39,852 nt of DNA from contig DHVE01000138.1 in assembly GCA_002412495.1 (NCBI GenBank), forward strand, positions 1 through 39,852, in the 5' to 3' direction. Made by a program: the position numbers and the translations under genes. How positions within the stretch are numbered: position 1 is the stretch's first letter; each line of letters starts with the position of its first letter. This stretch comes from Betaproteobacteria bacterium UBA5216 (GTDB lineage Bacteria; Pseudomonadota; Gammaproteobacteria; Burkholderiales; SG8-41). Positions 8,420-16,416 of the stretch are shown here, piece after piece. The notes below the pieces were generated by a model. It was not told the DNA's origin and ran no database searches. It was given only the letters and a program-made list of their open reading frames with translations.

Positions 8420-9163
8420 ATGTTAAGCAAGAAAAATTTGGTAATTTCCGCAGGGTTCGTAGCTTGTCTTGCAGGCCCTGCTTACGCCGGCACCATCATT
8501 GGATCTAGCGCCACGCCGGCCAGTGCCACGATAAAACCGGGGGCGCACGTGGAAGTGCATTACAAGTTCGACATCAAGTATTTCAACAACGAGACATTTG
8601 GTTGTGGCGCGAAAGTCACTTATTCAACCGGCGGCGCCGAATACATACAAATCAAGGCACCGACGGCTTCCATTACGCGCACGCAGGCATACCCCGCGGC
8701 CGGAAAGTACATGGTGACGGTGCAGGGATATGCGCACGATGGCCTTAAACCCTGCTTGGGCAGCCAAACCGCGGTCTCTACCATTCAACAATTCGGCGTG
8801 GTGAGTGGTGTTGGCATGGCTCCGCATATGGCGCAACTGCCCCAGGGCCAAAACACGCCGGGCGGCACTGTCGTCGTTCAGCAAGTGCCAGGCACGGCAA
8901 TGGCGTTGCCGACCATCAAATCGATCAAGCAGGTGCAATACACCGACCAAGGGGGCGAGACGTGGATCGAGGCGAGCGGAACCGGCAATTGCAGTTTTAC
9001 GATTTCCGGCCCCGTAACCGCGTCGTTTAGCACGACTGCCGACAAACCGTTCCCGATCAAGGTGAAAATACCGAACGCCCCCACGGGATCTCATCTATGG
9101 ACGGCCAAGGGCACCGGCAGTTGCACGGGGCAGGCTACCGCGACATTCAAGGTTGAGCCGTAA
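8420..9163 (+). CDS. Exported protein of unknown function with PKD/Ig-like folds
   Basis: The ATG at 8420 has a near-perfect Shine-Dalgarno (AAGGAGG at 8408-8414, five-base spacer). The 247-residue product has a clear Sec signal peptide with core LVISAGFVACLAG, cleaved after AYA. The mature part is rich in beta strands and Gly, Thr and Ser. The first half resembles a PKD-type domain (YPAAGKYMVTVQGYAHDG) and holds a cysteine pair. A Pro/Gly/Gln-rich linker at about 130-160 joins it to a second sandwich-like domain with another cysteine pair (GNCSF and GSCTG), so two disulfides are likely in the periplasm or outside the cell. It appears monocistronic and the strong RBS suggests high expression. 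No specific function is recognised. Confidence 0.85.
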   Translation: MLSKKNLVISAGFVACLAGPAYAGTIIGSSATPASATIKPGAHVEVHYKFDIKYFNNETFGCGAKVTYSTGGAEYIQIKAPTASITRTQAYPAAGKYMVTVQGYAHDGLKPCLGSQTAVSTIQQFGVVSGVGMAPHMAQLPQGQNTPGGTVVVQQVPGTAMALPTIKSIKQVQYTDQGGETWIEASGTGNCSFTISGPVTASFSTTADKPFPIKVKIPNAPTGSHLWTAKGTGSCTGQATATFKVEP

Positions 9164-9281
9164 GCCGCTTTAATCCCGGATCGTGCGGGCACTTTCGCGC
9201 TGAGGTGGCAAATCTCATCGACGCGGGAGCAAGGACTACCTGACGCGCGGCCGCCAAACGGGAATCGCACGCCATTACAAG

Positions 9282-9320
9282 CCGAGGTTACTCCACGTGT
9301 TTACGCGTGGGGTAGCTCGG
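9282..9320. other. Long imperfect hairpin between convergent genes
   Basis: Bases 9289-9297 (TACTCCACG) pair with 9306-9314 (CGTGGGGTA) with one G-T wobble. After a small bulge the outer bases CCGAG (9282-9286) pair with CTCGG (9316-9320). The element lies between the convergent exported-protein gene and ppx. It lacks a T-run, so it is either a non-canonical bidirectional terminator or a dispersed repeat of the REP kind. Confidence 0.45.
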
Positions 9321-9384
9321 GATCGGTCTCATCTTGCGACTGGCTGCGCACATGGATGTGTTTTGCGAAGCGCCCCCGTCCCCA

Positions 9385-10896
9385 TCAATCCGCCGCTTCA
9401 AGCTCCGCCCCATCATCCGTTTCATAAAGCCCGCTGATCTTCACGTCGAATCCGATCTTCTCCCACTCGCGGATTTCTTCGCGCAGCACGGTGTTGGTCA
9501 AAGGATTGCGCAGCACCCAGGCAGGGTCGATGGTTAGGCGGAATTTGTTTTCGCCGGACCGCGCCGATTCAATACGCGGGTTGCTCGACGTGCGCCGCTG
9601 GCAGAACAGCACGGCAAGGCGCAGTGCGAACACCATGCGCCAGTCGATTGTATCGTCCAGCTCCGGCAGCAGTTTTTTAAGCGAGCGCCGGTGGGCGATC
9701 AACAGTTGCGCGATGCGGTGCTGTTCTTCGCGCGTGAAGCCGGGCATGTCGGCATTGGCGACGATGTAGGCAGAGTGGCGATGGTAGCTGCTGTAGGCAA
9801 CGGATATGCCGATTTCGTGCAACCGGGCTGCCCAAGAGAGTTGCGCGACATTTTTCGCGTCTGCGCCGGCAAGTTGATGGTACAGGTTAACCGCGAGCTG
9901 GTTCACACGCTTCGCCTGCGGCACGTCGACGTGATAGCGTTGCATGAATTGCATCACGGTGGCGTCGCGTGTGTCGTGGTGGTGCGTGCGCCCCAGCATG
10001 TCGAGGATGATGCCTTCGCGCATCGCGCCATCGGCCACCGTCATGTGCCGGATGTCGAGCTCATCGAGCACCGCCGTCATGATGGCGAGTCCGCCGGGCA
10101 GCACGGCGGCGCGGTCGTCGCGCAGGCCTTCGATGCCGATGCGTGAAATATCGCCGGCCTTGATCAACAACGCGCGCAGCGTTTCCAATCCGTCGGGCGT
10201 AATGCCGGCATCCGCATAGCCCAGCGCTTGCAGCACTTGGGCCAGTGCGCGCGCGGTGCCGCTGGAGCCCACCGCATGTTTCCAGTTGCGGCTGGAGAAT
10301 TCGGCGACGATATGTTGCAGCTCTGCGCGCGCGGCAAGTTCCGCTTTCTTGAACGCGCCCTTGGTGAGCTTGCCGTCCTTGAAATAGCGCCGGGTGAACG
10401 ATACGCAGCCCATGTACAGGCTGTCGAGGCGTTGCGGTTTATACCCTTCGCCGACGATGAATTCGGTCGAGCCGCCGCCGATATCCACCACCAGCCGCGG
10501 CTCGTCCGACACCGGCAGGCTGTGCGAAACACCCAGATATATCAGCCGCGCCTCTTCACGTCCGGCGATGACTTCAATCGGAAAGCCGAGCGCGGCCTCG
10601 GCTTTTTTCAGAAACGCAGCGGCGTTTTTCGCCACGCGCAGGGTGTTGGTGCCCAGCGCGCGCACGTCGCTGGGTTGAAAACTGCGCAGCCGCTCGCCGA
10701 AGCGCTGCAAGGCGGCGATGGCGCGCGCTTGGGAAGCGTCGTCGAGCATCTTCTCGTCATCGAGCCCCGCGCCCAGACGCACGGCTTCGCGCAGGCCGTC
10801 GAGCGGGTAGCTCTGCTCGCCATCCACGCGTGCGATCTGGCAGTGAAAAGAATTCGAGCCGAGGTCAACGGCGGCAATGGTGGTGTATTCAGCCAT
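9385..10896 (-). CDS. ppx: Exopolyphosphatase (Ppx/GppA family)
   Basis: This 503-residue enzyme would release phosphate from the ends of polyphosphate chains, or hydrolyse pppGpp, in the cytoplasm. The N-terminal ASKHA phosphate-binding motif is AAVDLGSNSFHCQIARV at about residues 8-24. The second phosphate loop VVDIGGGSTEFIVGEG is near residue 138. The C-terminal part resembles an HD-type helical domain (AARLHEIGISVAYSSYH near residue 364). Its length is close to that of E. coli Ppx (513 residues), which favours Ppx over the short forms. It lies downstream of rpiA on the same strand, separated by 150 bp that contain a relic of another ppx 5' end. No good Shine-Dalgarno precedes the ATG at 10896. 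Confidence 0.92.
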   Translation of the reverse strand: MAEYTTIAAVDLGSNSFHCQIARVDGEQSYPLDGLREAVRLGAGLDDEKMLDDASQARAIAALQRFGERLRSFQPSDVRALGTNTLRVAKNAAAFLKKAEAALGFPIEVIAGREEARLIYLGVSHSLPVSDEPRLVVDIGGGSTEFIVGEGYKPQRLDSLYMGCVSFTRRYFKDGKLTKGAFKKAELAARAELQHIVAEFSSRNWKHAVGSSGTARALAQVLQALGYADAGITPDGLETLRALLIKAGDISRIGIEGLRDDRAAVLPGGLAIMTAVLDELDIRHMTVADGAMREGIILDMLGRTHHHDTRDATVMQFMQRYHVDVPQAKRVNQLAVNLYHQLAGADAKNVAQLSWAARLHEIGISVAYSSYHRHSAYIVANADMPGFTREEQHRIAQLLIAHRRSLKKLLPELDDTIDWRMVFALRLAVLFCQRRTSSNPRIESARSGENKFRLTIDPAWVLRNPLTNTVLREEIREWEKIGFDVKISGLYETDDGAELEAAD

Positions 10897-11038
10897 TGTT
10901 CGTGGCAGGACTATGGATACGGATGATGAAGGATCGAATTCTTTCGGGGAAGGCTAACCTGCGTAAGCAGGTTACGCCGTAGCCAAAAAATGGTTCTCTG
11001 CCTAAATCAACCGCTGCAATCGTGGTGTATTCCGCCAC
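10889..11038 (-). pseudogene. Relic of a second ppx 5' end (first 13 codons)
   Basis: Reading leftward from a GTG at 11038, the first 13 codons (11038-11000) encode start-AEYTTIAAVDLG, identical to the first 13 residues of the intact ppx at 10896. At DNA level 31 of 39 bases match. Every difference is synonymous or a start-codon change (GTG for ATG). The match ends abruptly after the glycine. The frame then continues without similarity to a TGA at 10889, overlapping the real ppx start. It lies 8 bp downstream of the rpiA stop. The pattern looks like the stump of an older ppx left after replacement by a diverged homologue, rather than a recent duplication. Confidence 0.65.
10952..10978. other. 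Perfect 8-bp hairpin between ppx relic and ppx
   Basis: TAACCTGC (10955-10962) and GCAGGTTA (10967-10974) form a perfect stem with a GTAA loop. It is extended by GGC/GCC across a one-base bulge. No T-run follows. It lies in the 100 bp that separate the relic from the intact ppx start and may modulate read-through from rpiA, or mark the recombination junction. Confidence 0.45.
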
Positions 11039-11046
11039 AACGGTCA

Positions 11047-11712
11047 CTACTTGTTTTTGTTGATTGTTTTTACGCCATCGGCGGCGCCCAGCACCAGCAC
11101 ATCGGCGCCGCGCCGCGCGAATAGACCATTGGTAACGACGCCGGTGATTTGGTTCAGTGCGGCTTCGAGTTCGACAGGATTGGTGATCGACAGGTTATGT
11201 ACGTCCAGTATCCAGTTGCCGTTGTCGGTGGTGAAGCCTTGCCGCCAGGCGGGCTGGCCGCCGAGCTTGACGATTTCGCGGCCCACGTACGAGCGCGCCA
11301 TCGGGATCACTTCGACCGGCAGCGGAAAGGTGCCGAGCACGCCGACCAACTTGGATTGATCGGCGATACAGATGAATTTGCGCGCCACCGCCGCGACGAT
11401 TTTTTCGCGCGTGAGCGCGCCGCCGCCGCCCTTGATCATCGCAAGGTGTTCGGTGATTTCATCGGCGCCATCGACGTACACCGGCAGATCGCGCACGCCG
11501 TTCAGATCATAAACCGCGATGCCCAGCGCCTTGAGCTTGCTCGCCGTGCCCTCGGAACTGGCCACCGCGCCGTCGATGCGATGCTTGATCTTACCCAGCG
11601 CTGCGATAAAAAAATCCGCCGTCGAGCCGGTGCCGACGCCGACCACACTGCCGTCTTCGACATAACGAATCGCGGCTTCGGCGGCAGCTTGTTTCATCTC
11701 ATTCTGGTTCAT
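11047..11712 (-). CDS. rpiA: Ribose-5-phosphate isomerase A
   Basis: This 221-residue enzyme interconverts ribose 5-phosphate and ribulose 5-phosphate in the pentose phosphate pathway. Family motifs are VGVGTGSTADFF near residue 24, SSEGTASKLKALG, the catalytic DGADEI near residue 80 and KGGGGALTREKIVA near residue 93. The ATG at 11712, giving MNQNEMKQAAAE, matches the usual family start; a longer in-frame extension upstream has no similarity. It is divergent from ilvA, with only 82 bp between starts, so the promoters must be close together. Its length agrees with E. coli RpiA (219 residues). Confidence 0.95.
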   Translation of the reverse strand: MNQNEMKQAAAEAAIRYVEDGSVVGVGTGSTADFFIAALGKIKHRIDGAVASSEGTASKLKALGIAVYDLNGVRDLPVYVDGADEITEHLAMIKGGGGALTREKIVAAVARKFICIADQSKLVGVLGTFPLPVEVIPMARSYVGREIVKLGGQPAWRQGFTTDNGNWILDVHNLSITNPVELEAALNQITGVVTNGLFARRGADVLVLGAADGVKTINKNK

Positions 11713-11794
11713 GGGCGAATGATAGTCTTCTGGGCGCGGGATGTACAGGTGCCACGTTACATCCGAGGGCCGATTCCTGCTAACCTTAAGCCTC

Positions 11795-13306
11795 ATGAAA
11801 GCCCCCGATTACCTCCAGCGCATCCTCGGCGCGCGCGTCTACGACGTGGCCATCGAAACGCCCCTGGATTTCGCGCCCAATCTGTCGAAGCGATTGCATA
11901 ACCGCGTATTGATCAAACGCGAGGATTTGCAGCCGGTGTTTTCGTTCAAGCTGCGCGGTGCATATAACAAAATGGTGCGCTTGCCCAAGGCCTCGCTGGA
12001 TCGTGGCGTGATCGCGGCATCGGCCGGCAATCATGCGCAAGGCGTCGCGTTGGCAGCGCAAAAGCTGCGTTGCAATGCGACCATTGTGATGCCGGTGACC
12101 ACGCCGCAAATCAAGGTGGACGCGGTACGCGCGCGCGGCGCCCACGTCGTGCTGCACGGCGATTCGTATGATGCGGCGTATGCGCACGCAAAAAATATAT
12201 CGCAAAAACAAAAGCTTACGTTTGTTCATCCGTATGACGATCCGGACGTGATCGCGGGTCAGGGCACCATCGGCATGGAGATTTTGCGCAAGCACCCGCA
12301 GCCGGTCCACGCGATTTTTGTGCCAGTGGGCGGTGGCGGATTGATTGCCGGCATCGCGGCGTACGTCAAACGGTTGCGGCCTGAAATCAAAGTCATCGGC
12401 GTCGAGCCGGTAGACGCCGACGCGATGTATCAATCGTTGAAAGCCGGCAAGCGCGTGAAGCTCGATCAGGTGGGTTTGTTCGCCGATGGTGTGGCGGTCA
12501 AGCAGGTGGGCGTTGAAACCTTCCGGCTGTGCCGCGCGCTGGTGGACGACATTATCCGCGTCGATACGGACGCCATGTGCGCGGCGATCAAGGATGTGTT
12601 CACCGACACGCGCGTAATCCTCGAACCGGCGGGCGCGCTGGCGATCGCCGGTGCGAAGGCGTACGCCGCCAAGTCGCGGGCGAAGGGCCAGACGCTGGTG
12701 GCCGTCGCCAGCGGCGCGAACATGAATTTCGACCGGCTACGCTTCGTCGCCGAAGAAGCCGAACTGGGCGAACACCGCGAAGCCATTCTCGCGGTGACGA
12801 TTCCGGAAAAGCCCGGCAGTTTCAAAGCGTTTTGCGAATTGCTCGGGCCGCGCAATGTGACGGAATTCAATTATCGTTACGACGATCCCGCGAACGCGCA
12901 GGTGTTCGTTGGCGTGCAGGTGCAGAACCGAGACGAAACCGCGCGGCTTACGCGCGCGCTACGCCGTGCCGGACTCAAAACGCACGACCTCAGCAACAAT
13001 GATCTGGCTAAGCTGCACGTGCGCCATACCGTGGGCGGGCATGCGGCGGTGAAGAATGAAATTTTGTATCGCTTTGAGTTCCCGGAACGTCCCGGCGCGC
13101 TGATTCGGTTTTTGACCAGCATGAGCCGCGGCTGGAACATCAGCCTGTTTCATTACCGCAATCACGGCGCCGATCACGGGCGTGTGCTGGTCGGCATGCA
13201 GGTGCCGCCTCAGGATAAAAAGCAGTTTCAGCAGTTTCTCGGCAAGATCGGCTACCCGTATAGCGACGAGACGCGCAATCCGGCGTATCGCCTGTTTCTT
13301 GGATGA
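11795..13306 (+). CDS. ilvA: Threonine ammonia-lyase, biosynthetic
   Basis: This 503-residue PLP enzyme converts threonine to 2-oxobutanoate, the first step of isoleucine synthesis. The PLP lysine is in FSFKLRGAYNKM near residue 53. SAGNHAQGVA near residue 82 and the phosphate-binding glycine loop VGGGGLIAGIAAY near residue 180 complete the fold-type II core. Two ACT-like regulatory domains follow, starting near EAILAVTIPEKPGSF and ILYRFEFPERPGAL, as in the allosterically controlled long form inhibited by isoleucine. The start at 11795 is chosen because the 18 codons upstream have no similarity and no ribosome binding site. Confidence 0.95.
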   Translation: MKAPDYLQRILGARVYDVAIETPLDFAPNLSKRLHNRVLIKREDLQPVFSFKLRGAYNKMVRLPKASLDRGVIAASAGNHAQGVALAAQKLRCNATIVMPVTTPQIKVDAVRARGAHVVLHGDSYDAAYAHAKNISQKQKLTFVHPYDDPDVIAGQGTIGMEILRKHPQPVHAIFVPVGGGGLIAGIAAYVKRLRPEIKVIGVEPVDADAMYQSLKAGKRVKLDQVGLFADGVAVKQVGVETFRLCRALVDDIIRVDTDAMCAAIKDVFTDTRVILEPAGALAIAGAKAYAAKSRAKGQTLVAVASGANMNFDRLRFVAEEAELGEHREAILAVTIPEKPGSFKAFCELLGPRNVTEFNYRYDDPANAQVFVGVQVQNRDETARLTRALRRAGLKTHDLSNNDLAKLHVRHTVGGHAAVKNEILYRFEFPERPGALIRFLTSMSRGWNISLFHYRNHGADHGRVLVGMQVPPQDKKQFQQFLGKIGYPYSDETRNPAYRLFLG

Positions 13307-13310
13307 ACGA

Positions 13311-14327
13311 ATGTACTTTGTGACGATGCGCGGCCGATTATTTCTGATGCCCAAGATACATACCACCGTGGCCGGCGTGCTTGTGGCGCTGGTTGCTCTG
13401 GCTGCCGCACCTGCGGCGGCGCAACTTCAGCCGGGGAAACCGATTCGTCTGGTGACTTCTGGTGTGGGCGGTAGCACGGATTTCGTGGCGCGTCAGCTCG
13501 CGCAGGGGCTCAACGCGGTATTGCAACGTCCGGTGATCGTCGAAAATCGGGGTAGCAGCGTGGTGCCCGGCGAGACGGTGGCCAAGGCCCTGCCCGATGG
13601 CCACACCCTGTTGGTAACTTCCGGCGGTATACTCTGGGTGCTGCCGTTTTATCAGCAGGTGCCCTACGACGCCGTGAAGGACTTCGCGCCGGTGTCGATG
13701 CTCGCGGCGTTTCCTTCGGTGCTGGCGGTGAATGCCGGGGTACCGGGGACCTCGCAGAACTCGATCAAGGAATTCATTGACCACGCCAAGGCAAAACCCG
13801 GCACGCTGAATTACGTCATGACGGCAGAGGGCGGCAGCGCGCACCTCGCCGCGCTGCAGTTCAGCGTACTGGCCGGCGTGAAAATGGTTGCCGTGCCCTA
13901 CAAAAACACCGGCACGGCCATGACCGACCTGCTCAGCGGGCAGGTGCAATTATTTTTCTCGGCGGCCGGCACCGTGATGCCGCACGTCAAAACGGGCAAG
14001 CTCAAGGCCCTGGGCGTGACCAGCGCCAAGGCATCGCCTGTCGTGCCGGATGTGCCGCCGATCTCAAGTGTGTTGCCCGGTTACGACATGGAGTCCGTGC
14101 TGTGCCTGTTCGCGCCCGTCCAGTCACCGGCCGCGGTTATCAAATTTCTCAACAGGGAAGTGAGAAACGCGTTGAGCCAGCCGGATGTGAAGGAGCGTTT
14201 CCTGGGTGCGGGCATGGAGCCGCGCGCGAGTACCCCCGCTGAACTGGGCAAGCTTCGCAGCGAGGATGTGGCCCGGATGGCAAGCCTTATCAAGAACAGC
14301 AAGGTGGCCGGCGTGCCGATGCGTTGA
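13311..14327 (+). CDS. Bug/TctC-type periplasmic solute-binding protein (3)
   Basis: This protein of up to 338 residues has a signal peptide core VAGVLVALVALAAAPAAA and cleavage before QLQPG. Family motifs are PIRLVTSGVGGSTDFVARQLAQ, seen as PIRLVTSGVGG then STDFVARQLA, followed by NRGSSVVPGETVAKALPDG, VPYKNTGTAMTDLLSGQV and VPDVPPIS. The usual glycine-rich PFxPGG loop is altered to TSGVGGSTD, suggesting a different ligand from its paralogues. Starts at 13311, 13326 and 13347 are all in frame; 13311 is chosen for its proximity to the ilvA stop and a weak GGA element. It follows ilvA by four bases, so it could be read from the ilvA promoter. Confidence 0.85.
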   Translation: MYFVTMRGRLFLMPKIHTTVAGVLVALVALAAAPAAAQLQPGKPIRLVTSGVGGSTDFVARQLAQGLNAVLQRPVIVENRGSSVVPGETVAKALPDGHTLLVTSGGILWVLPFYQQVPYDAVKDFAPVSMLAAFPSVLAVNAGVPGTSQNSIKEFIDHAKAKPGTLNYVMTAEGGSAHLAALQFSVLAGVKMVAVPYKNTGTAMTDLLSGQVQLFFSAAGTVMPHVKTGKLKALGVTSAKASPVVPDVPPISSVLPGYDMESVLCLFAPVQSPAAVIKFLNREVRNALSQPDVKERFLGAGMEPRASTPAELGKLRSEDVARMASLIKNSKVAGVPMR

Positions 14328-14415
14328 CTGCCATCGTGGAACATTTAATTACGGCCTCGAATTTTCGCTGATCACCGCAGTCAAACACGTTGATTATTCA
14401 ACAGGATTCAATAGA

Positions 14416-16341
14416 ATGAGCCACGTGACTTGCATCAGAAATTTCCTGCTTTTTGCGCTGCTCGGTTGCAGCACGCAAATAATTGCGCAGACCAACGACG
14501 ATTTTCTGGCCATGCGCGACGCGTTTCGCGCCAGCGATACGCGCAAGCTCGATCTTTACGCACCCAAGCTTAAGGGGCATGTGCTGGAGCCGTATGCCGC
14601 CTACTGGCAATTGCGCGCTCGGCTGAATGACGCACCCGCGGAAACCGTGCGCGCGTTTCTCGCCGAATACAAAGACACTTTCGTGGCCGAGCGTTTGCGC
14701 AGCGATTGGGTCAAACGTCTCGGCAAAACGCAGCAATGGGACTTGTTCGCGGTCGAACAGCCCTTGTTGGTTGAAGACGACATCGATGTCACCTGTCTCG
14801 CGCTACAGGCACGGTCGCGCACGGATGCCACAGCGGTACGCGAGGCGCGTTCCTTGTGGTTCACCGAAAAAGACACCCCCGAAAGCTGTGCGCCATTGTT
14901 TAACGCGCTGGCCGCTTCCAATCAATTGAGCGCGCAAGACGTGTGGGCGCGTGTGCGTATGGCGCTGGCGGTGGGGCAGGTGGGTGTGGCGAGTCGTGCC
15001 GCCGCGTATCTCCCGGCGGGACAGGCGCCGAATGCAGCGCTGCTCTCCGCGGTGTCGCAAAATCCGGCGGCTCATTTGGCACGTCCTCTCGACACCTCTA
15101 GCCGCGCCGCGCGTGAAACCACCATGTTCGCCGCGTACCGATTGGCGCGTTCGTCGCCGCAGCAGGCAGCGGCGCACTGGGCGGGAATGGAGTCGAAATT
15201 TACCGAAGACGAACGTGCGTTTGTGTGGGGCCACATCGGATTGCAGGGCGCGCTGCGGCATGATCCGCAGACGCTCGCATGGTATGCCAAGGCCGGCGAC
15301 ATGAACGACTACCAGCTGGAGTGGAAAGCGCGCGCGGCGTTACGCGTAAGCGACTGGAAGACCCTGATCGCCGCGGTCGATGCGATGGTGCTTGAAAACA
15401 AGGACTCGCCGTGGCGCTACTGGAAGGCGCGCGCGCTGAAGGCCACCGGGCGCGAGGTGGAAGCGCTGGCCTTGTTAAAGCCGCTATCGCAGGAATATTT
15501 GTTCTACGGCCAATTGGCGCTTGAAGAATTGGGCGGCAAAGTGAGCGCGCCGCCGCCGGGCTACACGCCTACGGCAGCCGACCTTCAGGCGATGAGCCAG
15601 CATCCCGGCATCCGCCGCGCGCTCGCGCTCTACGCGCTGGGCATGCGCGTCGAGGCAAACCGCGAATGGGCATGGGTAATCCGCGATTTTGATGATCGCA
15701 AGTTGCTTGCGGCGGCGGAAGTCGCCAAGCGCGCCGATCTGCCGGACCGCGTAATCAACACCGCCGACAAAACGCAATCGTTGCATGACTTCCGGCTGCG
15801 TTATTACGCGCCGTACCACGATTTGCTTAAGGTGCATGCCGCCAGGCAGGGCCTCGACGAAGCGTGGGTGCTGGGATTGATACGCCAGGAAAGCCGCTTT
15901 ATAGCGGATATCCGTTCCAGCGCAGGGGCCATGGGGCTGATGCAATTGATGCCGGGCACCGCGCAGTGGGTCGCCGGGAAAATGGGCCTCAAGAACTGGC
16001 GTTGGGGCAATGTGACGGATGTCGATACCAATCTCAGCCTCGGCACCTACTACCTGCGGCATGTCTATGATTATCTCGACAGCAATCCGGCACTGGCGTC
16101 GGCGGCCTACAACGCCGGGCCTGGGCGCGCCCGCGCGTGGCGGCCTGACCGCGCAATGGAGACCGCCGCGTGGGCCGAAACCATTCCGTTCAACGAGACC
16201 CGGCATTACGTGAAACTGGTGATGGCCAATGCCAGTTACTATGCCAGCCTGCTGTCGCAGCAGGTGCAATCGCTCAAGAGCCGTATCGGCGAGGTGGGGC
16301 CGGCTCGTCCGGCGGAAAAGTCGCTGGGGGATACGCCTTGA
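14416..16341 (+). CDS. slt: Soluble lytic murein transglycosylase
   Basis: This 641-residue enzyme cleaves the MurNAc-GlcNAc bond of peptidoglycan in the periplasm with formation of 1,6-anhydro ends. The signal region is FLLFALLGCSTQIIAQ. A lipobox-like LLGC could make it a lipoprotein, or signal peptidase I could cut after IIAQ. A long superhelical alpha domain fills residues about 30-480, as in E. coli Slt70 (645 residues). The catalytic domain near residue 485 shows LIRQESRF with the catalytic Glu, GAMGLMQLMPGTA, and ASAAYNAGPGRARAW. The ATG at 14416 has an AGGA upstream. It heads the slt, epimerase, cca cluster, a common betaproteobacterial order. Confidence 0.94.
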   Translation: MSHVTCIRNFLLFALLGCSTQIIAQTNDDFLAMRDAFRASDTRKLDLYAPKLKGHVLEPYAAYWQLRARLNDAPAETVRAFLAEYKDTFVAERLRSDWVKRLGKTQQWDLFAVEQPLLVEDDIDVTCLALQARSRTDATAVREARSLWFTEKDTPESCAPLFNALAASNQLSAQDVWARVRMALAVGQVGVASRAAAYLPAGQAPNAALLSAVSQNPAAHLARPLDTSSRAARETTMFAAYRLARSSPQQAAAHWAGMESKFTEDERAFVWGHIGLQGALRHDPQTLAWYAKAGDMNDYQLEWKARAALRVSDWKTLIAAVDAMVLENKDSPWRYWKARALKATGREVEALALLKPLSQEYLFYGQLALEELGGKVSAPPPGYTPTAADLQAMSQHPGIRRALALYALGMRVEANREWAWVIRDFDDRKLLAAAEVAKRADLPDRVINTADKTQSLHDFRLRYYAPYHDLLKVHAARQGLDEAWVLGLIRQESRFIADIRSSAGAMGLMQLMPGTAQWVAGKMGLKNWRWGNVTDVDTNLSLGTYYLRHVYDYLDSNPALASAAYNAGPGRARAWRPDRAMETAAWAETIPFNETRHYVKLVMANASYYASLLSQQVQSLKSRIGEVGPARPAEKSLGDTP

Positions 16342-16416
16342 ACGGCGCGAGGTGTTGGGCGTGAGGGGCGGTGGGTGAGGTAAACTTGCGGCTCCAGAAA
16401 CGACTGATAAATCAAA

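Noticed and set aside
9282..9320. Possible CRISPR repeat
   Set aside because: The stem resembles type I-E repeats, but there is a single copy and no spacer-repeat periodicity or cas gene.
14206..14415. A longer start for the lytic transglycosylase
   Set aside because: The upstream codons overlap the end of the Bug gene in another frame and would bury the signal peptide.
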